DNA of 16,941 nucleotides from an uncultured Bacilli bacterium (GTDB lineage Bacteria > Bacillota_I > Bacilli_A > RF39 > UBA660). The first letter of the stretch is position 1. The number at the start of each line of letters is the position of its first letter. The stretch covers positions 1-16,941 of the forward strand of contig CAPHZB010000030.1 in NCBI GenBank assembly GCA_948629335.1, written 5' to 3'. Shown here in pieces: positions 1 through 6,809 of this stretch. The notes under the pieces are model-generated. The model searched no databases, had not been told where the DNA came from, and saw only the letters and a program-made list of their open reading frames with translations. Position numbers and translations under genes: made by a program.

Positions 1-10
1 TATCACCTCT
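1..10 (-). promoter_or_regulatory. Ribosome binding site of a gene starting left of the window
   Basis: Read on the minus strand, the first ten bases are AGAGGTGATA, a good Shine-Dalgarno sequence. Its start codon would lie just outside the left edge, so a minus-strand gene probably begins there. Nothing of its coding sequence is visible, so it cannot be identified. Confidence 0.5.
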
Positions 11-57
11 AAAATCAACATACTTCTTTTAAAGGTAAATTCCTTCTTATTTTTAGA

Positions 58-85
58 AAAAAGGATGAATACGTAAATCCTTTTT
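58..85. terminator. Possible intrinsic terminator upstream of sspI
   Basis: AAAAAGGAT (58-66) pairs perfectly with ATCCTTTTT (77-85) around a 10-nt loop. The A-rich left arm and T-rich right arm would let it work in either direction. It lies between the start of the gene off the left edge and sspI, so it may insulate the two divergent genes. The stem has few GC pairs, which lowers confidence. Confidence 0.4.
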
Positions 86-133
86 CGAAGCTATATGAAT
101 CGAATAGCAATTCGTATATCTATTAAAATACAT

Positions 134-162
134 GCATAAAAAAGAAATATGTAGTAATACTA
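134..162 (+). promoter_or_regulatory. Candidate sporulation (sigma-G type) promoter of sspI
   Basis: GCATA (134-138), a 17-bp spacer and AATACTA (156-162) resemble the forespore sigma-G consensus (GHATR, 17-18 bp, CATNHTA). The first base of the -10 differs. This fits a spore-protein gene, which is made in the forespore. The match is by eye; initiation would fall about 12 nt before the start codon, next to the AGGAG at 171-175. Confidence 0.4.
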
Positions 163-181
163 TAGATGAGAGGAGAAGATT

Positions 182-403
182 ATGAACATAAGTATAAGAA
201 AACATATTCTATCTAATTTTAAAGATGTTCCTAAAAAAGAAATAGAAGAAACTATTATAGAATCCATAGGTGATAAAGAAGAACTAACCCTTCCTGGATT
301 TGGAGTATTTTTTGAGCTCTTATGGCAAGAAGCTGACAAAGAAATGAAAGATGAAATCATAAATAGAATAGAAAGTGCAATAAAAAAGGAATCTAATTTT
401 TAA
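182..403 (+). CDS. sspI: Small acid-soluble spore protein, SspI family
   Basis: This 73-residue protein has the layout of SspI, a minor small acid-soluble protein packed into the spore core. An N-terminal MNISIRKHIL segment is followed by an acidic helix (EIEETIIESI) and the hallmark LPGFGVFFELLWQ segment at about residues 38-50. It closes with a charged C-terminal helix. Its length is close to the roughly 70 residues usual for the family. The ATG is preceded by AGGAG at a 6-nt spacing and by a candidate sigma-G promoter. The gene converges on rpe, and their 3' ends overlap by 11 bp inside a shared terminator hairpin. SspI is made late in sporulation in the forespore of Bacillus, so its presence implies that the organism makes endospores. 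The family call rests on pattern recognition, not a database search. Confidence 0.85.
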   Translation: MNISIRKHILSNFKDVPKKEIEETIIESIGDKEELTLPGFGVFFELLWQEADKEMKDEIINRIESAIKKESNF

Positions 404-421
404 GATTCCTTATTTGTTTTT
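382..421. terminator. Bidirectional terminator shared by sspI and rpe
   Basis: AAGGAATCT (386-394) pairs perfectly with AGATTCCTT (403-411) around an 8-nt loop. On the plus strand it is followed by ATTTGTTTTT, and on the minus strand by six T residues (complement of 382-387). It therefore fits an intrinsic terminator for both convergent genes. The hairpin includes the stop codons of sspI (401-403) and rpe (393-395), so both coding regions end within it. Confidence 0.8.
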
Positions 422-1016
422 CATAATCCTCTGCATTTGTAATGTAACTTCCTACTACAACAATATCCGCATCTTTTACTTTATTAATTGTATCTTTATT
501 AATTCCACCATCAACTTCTATAAGAAAAGAAAGATGATGGTCTTTTCTGTACTTTTTTAATACCTCTATTTTATCTGTAACATCAATAAATGATTGCCCC
601 CCAAAACCAGGTTCTACACTCATTAATAAAACTAAATCAATTTTGTCCAAATAAGGAAAAATAGCTGTAACCTCTGTATGTGGCTTTATACTTATTCCCA
701 CCTTTGAATAAGATTTAATCTGTTCAATAAAAAGAAGGGGATTATCTGCTACTTCTAAATGAAATGTCATATAAATAGGAGAAAACTCCTTATATATAGA
801 AATATAATACGCTATATCATTTACCATAAGATGCACATCAAGTGGTTTTTTTGCCTGTAATAATATTTCTTTTACATTTTCATACTCTTTTTTATTTGAA
901 GCAAATCTTCCATCCACTACATCTAAATGAATATAATCTGTACTTCCCCTACCTAACTTTAAAATACTTGCTTCTAAATTTTCCCTCACTGATAAAATGG
1001 ATGCTGCGATTTTCAT
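393..1016 (-). CDS. rpe: Ribulose-phosphate 3-epimerase
   Basis: Rpe interconverts ribulose 5-phosphate and xylulose 5-phosphate in the cytosolic pentose phosphate pathway. The 207-residue TIM-barrel protein has the expected landmarks: ASILS near the N-terminus, IHLDVVDG with H30 and D32, VHLMV with H62, SVEPGFGGQSF at about 133-143, and the EVDGGIN loop with D169. H30, D32, H62 and D169 match the metal-binding and catalytic residues of the family. The usual HxDxMDG motif reads HLDVVDG here. It is slightly short for the family (about 215-220). The ATG has AGGTGAG upstream, placed within the end of rsgA, with three bases between the genes. It is the last gene of the rlmN-prpC-prkC-rsgA-rpe operon; rsgA and rpe are also neighbours in Bacillus. 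Confidence 0.95.
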   Translation of the reverse strand: MKIAASILSVRENLEASILKLGRGSTDYIHLDVVDGRFASNKKEYENVKEILLQAKKPLDVHLMVNDIAYYISIYKEFSPIYMTFHLEVADNPLLFIEQIKSYSKVGISIKPHTEVTAIFPYLDKIDLVLLMSVEPGFGGQSFIDVTDKIEVLKKYRKDHHLSFLIEVDGGINKDTINKVKDADIVVVGSYITNAEDYEKQIRNLKN

Positions 1017-1019
1017 AAC

Positions 1020-1844
1020 TCACCTACTTATAAACTTTAAATAATGATCATATCTGCTTTTTAAAATATTGCCTTTTTCTACTTGCCTTCTCACTTCACA
1101 ATCTGTCTCATGACTATGTGTACAATCTCTATACTGGCATTTATCTTTATATTCTTGAAATTCAATCATCTGTTTTTCAATCTCTTCATTAGTCAAACTA
1201 AGTCCTATATCGGAAAAACCGGGACTGTCTGCAATCCAGCCACCACACAAATGGAGTAATTCAACATGTGTCGTTGTATTTTTTCCCCGATTTAAAGCAT
1301 AAGAAATTTCATTGGTTGCCAAATGAAGTGAACTATCTATTCGGTTTAATAAAGTTGATTTCCCTGCTCCAGTTTGCCCTGTGAAGACACCAATTTTATT
1401 TTTAAAAGTTTCCTTTATCTCCATAATTTCCTCATTTGTATATACTTGATAGCCAATTTTTTTATAATACTTTTTTAGTTTTAAAATTTCTTCCTTTTCC
1501 TGTTCATTTAATAAATCGATTTTTGTAAAACAAATGATAGGCTCTATTCCCTCAAAATGAATAAGCAAAAGCAATTTATCAAGTAAGTATAAATCTAAAT
1601 CAGGGTGTTTTACACTTGTAATTACATAGGCCTGGTCTACATTCGCAACCATAGGACGAACTAATTCATTTTTACGAGAAAGAATATTTGTAATTCGATG
1701 ATTTTCATCTATCTCTACGATATCCCCTACTTTTGGTCTTAGTTTGTCGTATTTAAGTTTTCCTCTACCTTCACATACATAACTTTCTTGCCCTACCAAG
1801 ACTGTATAATGATTACTTACGGTTTTAATAAGAATACCCTTCAT
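1020..1844 (-). CDS. rsgA: Ribosome small subunit-dependent GTPase A
   Basis: RsgA (YloQ/YjeQ) is a late 30S-subunit assembly factor whose GTPase activity is stimulated by the small subunit. The 274-residue protein shows the circularly permuted G motifs of the family: an N-terminal OB-fold (about 1-65), then G4 TKID at 107-110, the P-loop GQTGAGKS at 156-163, the G2-region threonines near 190-192 (RGKNTTTH) and G3 DSPG at 206-209. A C-terminal zinc-binding motif follows with C236, C241, H243 and C249. Its ATG overlaps the prkC stop by one base (TAATG) and has AAAGGAG upstream. In Bacillus, PrkC and PrpC act on this protein's phosphorylation state, so their linkage in one operon is functionally sensible. 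The stop codon is TGA. Confidence 0.96.
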   Translation of the reverse strand: MKGILIKTVSNHYTVLVGQESYVCEGRGKLKYDKLRPKVGDIVEIDENHRITNILSRKNELVRPMVANVDQAYVITSVKHPDLDLYLLDKLLLLIHFEGIEPIICFTKIDLLNEQEKEEILKLKKYYKKIGYQVYTNEEIMEIKETFKNKIGVFTGQTGAGKSTLLNRIDSSLHLATNEISYALNRGKNTTTHVELLHLCGGWIADSPGFSDIGLSLTNEEIEKQMIEFQEYKDKCQYRDCTHSHETDCEVRRQVEKGNILKSRYDHYLKFISR

Positions 1845-3691
1845 TAACTCTCCTTTGAAGGTGTTGTTCCACCTGTTTGTGTTCCATCACTTGAATTATT
1901 AGGTGTATCTGGAGTAGTTGGATCTGGTTCTGGGTTGGTAGGAGTTGTTCCAGATGGATTTTGTGTGTCATCATTTGGTTTATTATCATCAGATGGTTTT
2001 GGATCTGGAAGTTTCTTTGTTACTGTAATGGTAAGTTTAACTCCCTTGACTACTTTACTTTCACTTGCTCTATCTTGGGTAATAATTGTATTATCAGGGT
2101 GATCGTTCGTATTTACTGTCTTCACCTCTAACTTAATTCCCTGTTTATCGCAAAATTCTTTTACTTTCTCTGTTGTCCATGTTCCATCAGTAAAATCTGG
2201 ATAAGTTACCACAATTTTTGGAATAGTAAGGGTAACTGATTCTCCTTTTTTTAGCTCAACACCCTCTTTAATATCTTGTGCAACAACTGTATTTTCTTTT
2301 ATTTTTGCTTCTTCTGCTTCTTTTTCAGTGTATTCTTTTTCTTCAATAGTTACTTTAAGTCCTCTCGTTTCAAGCATAGTTTTTACTTCAATATAATTTT
2401 TACCAACATAGTTTTCTGATAAAAATCCTTCTAATCCCAATGATACAACTACAGTAATAGAGGTTCCTTTTTTGACTGTTCTATCTGCCCCAGGATTGGT
2501 TTTAATTACCCTTCCTGCTTCAATCGTGTCACTGTATTGTTCTTCTGTTTTTGCTTCTACAATAAATCCGAGTTGTTCTAGCTCACGAATGGCTGCTGAA
2601 ACTTCCGTATTTTCTACATTAGGCACTTTCACATCAGGTACCTTTTTAAAACTAGGAAGAACAAAAATAACAAAACAAATAACAAAAGCAATAAACAGAA
2701 TGATTAATCCTATAATCCATAATCTTTTATTTGATTTTTTCTCTTTTTCCTTTTCAAATAAATCTTCTAATTCTGCATTTTTTTCACTTCGACTAATTGT
2801 TTCCTTTTCTTCTTGTTCATTATCTGATTCTGGATAACGGAATACAATTCTTTTTTCATCTTCTCTCTCTTTAGAAAGCGCTGTTTTAATATCTTCTTGC
2901 ATTTCTAAAACAGAGTCATACCTATTTTTAGGATTTTTTGCAGTTGCTTTTAATATGATATTTTCAATACTTTGTGGAATACCATCCTTATAAGCATGAA
3001 TATCTGGCATTGGTTCCTTCATTTGCTTAATTGCAATTTCAACAGCATTTTCCCCTTTAAATGGAACTTTTCCAGTAAGTAGTTCAAACATAACAATTCC
3101 TAAAGAATAGATGTCACTTTTTATGGTCGTTCCAGTTCCATTTGCTTGTTCTGGTGGTAAATAATGTACTGACCCCATCACGGAATTTGTTTCTGTAAGT
3201 TCTCCACGTTTTAAAGCCTGTGCAATTCCAAAGTCTGTAATCTTTACTCTACCATCATCCAAAACAAGTATATTCTGTGGTTTAATATCCCTATGAATGA
3301 TGTAGCTATTATGCGCACAAGCAATTCCATCTGTTAGTTGTAACATAATATCAAGAACTTCTGGAAGGGTAAGTCCTCCACGTTTTTTGATTAAACTTTT
3401 TAGGCTTTTTCCTTCTACATATTCCATAACAATAAAATAATTCCCATCATCTTCTCCAACATCATACATTTCTACAATATTTGGATGTGATAAACTGCTT
3501 GCACTTATCGCTTCCCTTTGAAATCTTCGAACGAATTTTTCATCATTCGCTAAGTCTCCACGCAGTACCTTAACAGCTACTCTTCTATCCAATATGGTAT
3601 CAAGCGCTAAATAAACATTAGCCATACCACCTTCACCAATAGATCGAATTATCTCATAACGATCATTTATCTTTTGCCCCTTTGTAATCAT
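1844..3691 (-). CDS. prkC: PASTA-domain Ser/Thr protein kinase
   Basis: This is a single-pass membrane eukaryotic-type kinase that senses muropeptides or lipid II and phosphorylates cytoplasmic targets. From the chosen start it has 615 residues: kinase domain about 12-270 with G-loop GEGGMANV (19-26), K41, HRDIKPQN (133-140) and DFG (153-155). A charged juxtamembrane stretch precedes one membrane helix at about 324-345. Three extracellular PASTA repeats follow at about 351-419, 420-490 and 492-559. The last 55 residues are a Pro/Thr/Asp/Asn-rich tail that looks disordered and may lie in the wall. The ATG at 3691 overlaps the prpC stop by four bases (ATGA). An in-frame ATG at 3721 would add ten residues (MCNDEWWDCR) that are unlike a kinase N-terminus and lie within prpC, so I rejected it. 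The PrpC-PrkC pair is conserved in Gram-positive bacteria. Confidence 0.95.
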   Translation of the reverse strand: MITKGQKINDRYEIIRSIGEGGMANVYLALDTILDRRVAVKVLRGDLANDEKFVRRFQREAISASSLSHPNIVEMYDVGEDDGNYFIVMEYVEGKSLKSLIKKRGGLTLPEVLDIMLQLTDGIACAHNSYIIHRDIKPQNILVLDDGRVKITDFGIAQALKRGELTETNSVMGSVHYLPPEQANGTGTTIKSDIYSLGIVMFELLTGKVPFKGENAVEIAIKQMKEPMPDIHAYKDGIPQSIENIILKATAKNPKNRYDSVLEMQEDIKTALSKEREDEKRIVFRYPESDNEQEEKETISRSEKNAELEDLFEKEKEKKSNKRLWIIGLIILFIAFVICFVIFVLPSFKKVPDVKVPNVENTEVSAAIRELEQLGFIVEAKTEEQYSDTIEAGRVIKTNPGADRTVKKGTSITVVVSLGLEGFLSENYVGKNYIEVKTMLETRGLKVTIEEKEYTEKEAEEAKIKENTVVAQDIKEGVELKKGESVTLTIPKIVVTYPDFTDGTWTTEKVKEFCDKQGIKLEVKTVNTNDHPDNTIITQDRASESKVVKGVKLTITVTKKLPDPKPSDDNKPNDDTQNPSGTTPTNPEPDPTTPDTPNNSSDGTQTGGTTPSKES

Positions 3692-4431
3692 TCTACAATC
3701 CCACCATTCATCATTACACATGCAACAGAAATATTATCATTTCCACCACGATTATTACATTTATATACAATTTTTTTTAGTTTATTTTCCAAAGTTAAAT
3801 CTTCATTCAATACTTTTGCTATTTTGTCTATATCTAACATATTGGTTAGTCCATCACTACATAGTAAGATACCATCTACGTTCGTTTCCACATCAAAGAT
3901 ATCCATTTCCACTGTAGAAGTGGAACCAAGGGCTTTCATCAGTACATTCTTCCTTGGATGATTTTTTGCCTCTTCTTCTGTTAATTCCCCAGATTTCACT
4001 AATAAATTAACGAGCGTATGATCATTTGTTATCTTATGTAATTTTCCATTTTTATAAGCAAAACCTGATGAATCACCAATATTTCCATAAAGAAGAAATG
4101 TATTCGTTAAAATTGCTAAAACTAAAGTAGTCCCCATTCCTGTACTTTCTGGATGTTCCGTCGTATATTTAAAAATAAGAGCATTGATTTCGCTTACCAC
4201 TTCTTGAATCCAACGCATTGCATCCTCTTTATTTCCAACTGAACCACTTTCTTTAAAACGTTTGCCTAAATGATTAATAGCAATGGAAGAGGCAACTTCT
4301 CCGCATAAATGCCCACCCATTCCATCTGCCACCGCCAAAAGATATTCTCCACCTTCATTTTGAATAACAATAACATTATCCTCATTATGGTCTCTCACCT
4401 TCCCCGGATCGGTGATACAAAAACTATCCAT
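3688..4431 (-). CDS. prpC: PP2C-type Ser/Thr protein phosphatase
   Basis: PrpC (Stp) reverses phosphorylation by the PASTA kinase encoded next to it. From the ATG at 4431 it is 247 residues, the normal size for a bacterial PP2C. It carries RxxNEDN (R13, E17, D18), DGMGGH (36-41), TGMGTT (97-102), the GDS motif (119-121), CSDGLT with D193 and GGNDNIS with D232. D18, D36, D193 and D232 are the expected Mn/Mg ligands. The arginine that usually follows GDS is serine here (GDSSGF). An in-frame ATG at 4491 would overlap rlmN by about 60 bp. The start at 4431 has GAGGAGG at a 6-nt spacing and follows the rlmN stop by one base, so I prefer it. The gene overlaps prkC by ATGA, implying translational coupling of phosphatase and kinase. 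Confidence 0.95.
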   Translation of the reverse strand: MDSFCITDPGKVRDHNEDNVIVIQNEGGEYLLAVADGMGGHLCGEVASSIAINHLGKRFKESGSVGNKEDAMRWIQEVVSEINALIFKYTTEHPESTGMGTTLVLAILTNTFLLYGNIGDSSGFAYKNGKLHKITNDHTLVNLLVKSGELTEEEAKNHPRKNVLMKALGSTSTVEMDIFDVETNVDGILLCSDGLTNMLDIDKIAKVLNEDLTLENKLKKIVYKCNNRGGNDNISVACVMMNGGIVE

Positions 4432-4432
4432 A

Positions 4433-5455
4433 TTATGCCTCCTCATATTTTGAGCGAAGTTGTCCACATGCTGCATCCACTTCTGATCCAAATTCTCTCC
4501 TTATGGTAACTTGGATATTCTTTTCTTTTAACAAATCATAGAATTTTTGTATGTTTTCGCTCTTACTCTTCTTAAATTCTATATGACTTGTTTCGTTATA
4601 AGGTATCAGATTGACATACGCGTTCATTCCCTTAATTAAACAAGCAAGTTTCATTGCGCACTCTTCTGTATCATTGATACCATCTAATAATATATATTCA
4701 AAAGTAAGTCTTCTATTTGTCTTTTTTATATATTCTTTCAATGTAGGTATTAATTCTTCTAATGGATATGCCTGATTAATTGGCATAATTTTATTTCGAA
4801 TGTCATTGGTTGGTGCATGCAAGGAAATCGCTAAATTGACTTGTTTTTTTGTTTCCATAAACATTCTAATTTTAGGGAGAATACCGCTTGTTGAAATAGT
4901 AATATGTCTAGCGCCTAAATCAATTCCTTTTCCCGTATTTAAAATATCAATGAAATCAATCACATTCTCATAATTATCAAATGGTTCTCCAATTCCCATT
5001 AATACAACATGCGTAATACGTTTATTTAAATCCTCTTCAATACGTAGCAGTTGCAAAACCATTTCTTCCACCTTTAAATCTCTAACTTTTCTTCGTCTTC
5101 CACTTTCGCAGAACTTACACCCCATATTACACCCTACTTGGGTAGATACACATAAACTATTTCCATAGTCATGAAACATTAAAACAGCCTCTACATGTTC
5201 ATTATCTTCTAATGTAAATAAATATTTGCAAACATCTTTTCCTACTTTTTTTGTTGTAATCACTGGACTTTCCATTAAAAAGTCATTCTTCATTTTTTCA
5301 ATGGTTTCCTTTTTGATATTTGCCATTTCATCAAAAGATTTTACTCTCTTCTTGTAAAGCCACTCAAATACTTGTACTGCTTTAAATTTTTTTTCACCAA
5401 TACTTTCAAAATACGCTTCTAATTTTTCCAATGTATATCCATATATGTTCTTCAT
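4433..5455 (-). CDS. rlmN: 23S rRNA (adenine2503-C2) methyltransferase, radical SAM
   Basis: RlmN methylates C2 of A2503 in 23S rRNA and A37 in some tRNAs, using two SAM molecules and a 4Fe-4S cluster. From the ATG at 5455 the protein has 340 residues. The cluster motif CNMGCKFC gives C109, C113 and C116. C102 lies seven residues before the cluster, as the resolving cysteine C118 does in E. coli. C330 in AACGQLR is the methyl-carrying cysteine. The GIGEP motif is at 154-158. RlmN rather than Cfr is supported by GEPFDNYENV and by the REFGSEVDAACGQL end. The residues after the cluster are ESG where ATG or ASG is usual. An upstream in-frame ATG at 5488 would add MLFVIIGMGVD, which overlaps the promoter and is not typical, so I did not use it. 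It is the first gene of the five-gene operon. Confidence 0.93.
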   Translation of the reverse strand: MKNIYGYTLEKLEAYFESIGEKKFKAVQVFEWLYKKRVKSFDEMANIKKETIEKMKNDFLMESPVITTKKVGKDVCKYLFTLEDNEHVEAVLMFHDYGNSLCVSTQVGCNMGCKFCESGRRRKVRDLKVEEMVLQLLRIEEDLNKRITHVVLMGIGEPFDNYENVIDFIDILNTGKGIDLGARHITISTSGILPKIRMFMETKKQVNLAISLHAPTNDIRNKIMPINQAYPLEELIPTLKEYIKKTNRRLTFEYILLDGINDTEECAMKLACLIKGMNAYVNLIPYNETSHIEFKKSKSENIQKFYDLLKEKNIQVTIRREFGSEVDAACGQLRSKYEEA

Positions 5456-5471
5456 ATCTACACCCATTCCT

Positions 5472-5480
5472 ATTATAACA
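5472..5480 (-). promoter_or_regulatory. Extended -10 promoter of the rlmN operon
   Basis: On the minus strand this reads TGTTATAAT, a perfect TATAAT with the TGn extension. No good -35 is seen at 17 bp (TATTTT there). Only 16 nt separate the -10 from the rlmN ATG, so the leader would be about 10 nt, with GGGTG as a weak ribosome binding site. Confidence 0.6.
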
Positions 5481-5525
5481 AAAAGCAAACGAAAAAAATA
5501 GACGGTTTAAATAGAAAATAAAATG

Positions 5526-5843
5526 TTATAGGTAAAAATCATTTTTTTTAACTAACGAAATACCTAGTTTCCCTAAAAGAAATTTACGTGCTACTTTAGA
5601 AAAATTAGATTCACTATGTTCAGGCTTGCATTCAAATTCAATAATTTGTCCTTCATAATTTGTAAATTTAAGTTCTTCACTTACAAAATCATCACTTTCA
5701 ATTTTGATAGTATGCTCCCCCTCAGGTGTTTCATAATCGCGCATTTCCCCATTTGCAAGTTCCATCACTACTCTTCCATCAATACATACTTTATATGGAA
5801 TATTATAGTCAATTTTATCACTAAGGCGCTTCACTTTAATCAT
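5526..5843 (-). CDS. Small beta-rich (PEGA-like) protein of unknown function
   Basis: From the ATG at 5843 this encodes 105 residues. I do not recognise a named family. The core (about residues 12-75) alternates short strands: IPYKVCIDGRVV, then ELANGEMRDYETPEG, EHTIKIESDDF, and YEGQIIEFECKP. An xIDGxxVxxLxNGxxxxYxxPxGxHTIxI pattern is typical of PEGA-like or carboxypeptidase-regulatory-like beta sandwiches. There is no signal peptide or membrane helix, so it is probably cytoplasmic. The C-terminus (KVARKFLLGKLGISL) looks like an amphipathic helix. The ATG overlaps the rnc stop by 8 bp, so it is probably translated by coupling to rnc. An ATG at 5870 would extend it by nine residues but has no ribosome binding site. 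Its function is unknown; only the fold is suggested. Confidence 0.75.
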   Translation of the reverse strand: MIKVKRLSDKIDYNIPYKVCIDGRVVMELANGEMRDYETPEGEHTIKIESDDFVSEELKFTNYEGQIIEFECKPEHSESNFSKVARKFLLGKLGISLVKKNDFYL

Positions 5844-6504
5844 GTGTACCAACACTCTTTTCCAAAGCATTTCTTGCAGCTTCTTGTTCAGCTTCTTTCT
5901 TACTATGAGCTACTCCCTTCCCATAGACAATAGAATCGATTTTTACAACTGCTGTAAACAATTTGTTATGAGCAGGACCTTGTTCATCTACAATTTCATA
6001 AGATAATCCTCTTTGATCTGTCTGTACCAGTTCTTGTAATTTTGATTTATAATCATCATAAAAAATATCATTTGGATTTTTTACATAAGGAATAGCAGTT
6101 TTATATATAAACTCTTTTGCTTTTTCTATTCCTTGATCTAAAAATATGGCTCCCGCAAACGCCTCATATATATCAGCAACAATGACTTTTCTAAGTCGGC
6201 CTCCATTTTCTTCTTCTCCCCGCCCTAATCGTAAATATTCATTTAAATGAAAATTTAAAGAGTATTCATAGAGTGCATTTTCGCATACATAGTGAGCACG
6301 CATTTTTGTCATATACCCTTCTGGAAAATCTGTATTGTTATATAAATATTCACTCATAACAAGTTCTAACACTGCATCTCCTAAATATTCAAGTCTTTCA
6401 TAACTCTCACATTTATGTTCATTCGCATAAGACGTATGTGTTAAAGCAGTTTTATATAATTCAATATCCTTAGGCTCTATTCCTAATTCCTCTAATATTT
6501 TCAT
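5836..6504 (-). CDS. rnc: Ribonuclease III
   Basis: RNase III cleaves double-stranded RNA in rRNA precursors and in mRNA or antisense duplexes. From the ATG at 6504 it has 222 residues. The signature ERLEYLGDAVLEL gives E36, E39 and D43. E62 (PEG), D111 and E114 (ADIYEAFAGA) complete the metal and catalytic set. A C-terminal double-stranded RNA-binding domain spans about 153-219, with the GPAH loop and the KKEAEQEAARNAL helix. A GTG at 6516 is in frame, but it falls at the predicted transcription start, and GGGTGAT sits correctly for the ATG, so I chose 6504. In Bacillus, rnc lies between acpP and smc. Here it leads a short operon with the PEGA-like gene and diverges from yidD. Confidence 0.95.
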   Translation of the reverse strand: MKILEELGIEPKDIELYKTALTHTSYANEHKCESYERLEYLGDAVLELVMSEYLYNNTDFPEGYMTKMRAHYVCENALYEYSLNFHLNEYLRLGRGEEENGGRLRKVIVADIYEAFAGAIFLDQGIEKAKEFIYKTAIPYVKNPNDIFYDDYKSKLQELVQTDQRGLSYEIVDEQGPAHNKLFTAVVKIDSIVYGKGVAHSKKEAEQEAARNALEKSVGTHD

Positions 6505-6521
6505 ATTATCACCCACTATGC

Positions 6522-6550
6522 ATTATACCACGAATTTTGCTTGTGGACAA
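6522..6550 (-). promoter_or_regulatory. Promoter of rnc
   Basis: On the minus strand TTGTCC (6545-6550), a 17-bp spacer and TATAAT (6522-6527) form a sigma-A promoter with a TGn extension (TGGTATAAT). The -35 overlaps that of yidD on the other strand. Transcription would start near 6515, leaving a leader of about 12 nt. Confidence 0.7.
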
Positions 6551-6572
6551 ATGCATATTTCTTTAGTATAAT
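6544..6572 (+). promoter_or_regulatory. Promoter of yidD
   Basis: TGGACA (6544-6549), a 17-bp spacer and a perfect TATAAT (6567-6572) form a strong sigma-A promoter. Only 15 nt separate the -10 from the yidD ATG at 6588, so the leader would be 8-10 nt. The -35 shares five bases with the rnc -35 on the opposite strand. Confidence 0.75.
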
Positions 6573-6587
6573 GAGTATGGTGGAATT

Positions 6588-6809
6588 ATGAAGAACGTTA
6601 TGATTTATTTGATTAAGATGTATCAAAAAATTCCTGGAAGATTTCATGATTCCTGTAGATTTGTGCCTACTTGTTCCCAATATGCGATAGAGGCTTATCA
6701 AACATATGGGTTTTTTATAGGTACTTATTTAACAATAAAAAGGATACTTCGTTGTAATCCATGGGGAGGTTGTGGATATGATCCCGTCCCAGAAAGGAAG
6801 AAGAAATGA
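6588..6809 (+). CDS. yidD: Membrane protein insertion efficiency factor YidD
   Basis: YidD is a small membrane-associated protein thought to help YidC/SecYEG insert inner-membrane proteins. The 73-residue product has the family motifs CRFVPTCSQYA (23-33) and RCNPWGGCGYDPVP (55-68). Conserved cysteines are C23, C29 and C56, and an amphipathic N-terminal helix includes IYLIKMYQKI. The basic tail (ERKKK) is usual. The gene normally sits in the rpmH-rnpA-yidD-yidC region; here it follows its own promoter, diverges from rnc, and its TGA stop overlaps the ATG of a lipoprotein gene (ATGA). GGTGG upstream is an acceptable ribosome binding site on a very short leader. Confidence 0.93.
   Translation: MKNVMIYLIKMYQKIPGRFHDSCRFVPTCSQYAIEAYQTYGFFIGTYLTIKRILRCNPWGGCGYDPVPERKKK

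Noticed and set aside
4433..5455. The resistance methyltransferase Cfr instead of RlmN
   Set aside because: GEPFDNYENV and the operon with prpC-prkC-rsgA are typical of housekeeping RlmN, and motifs special to Cfr are lacking.
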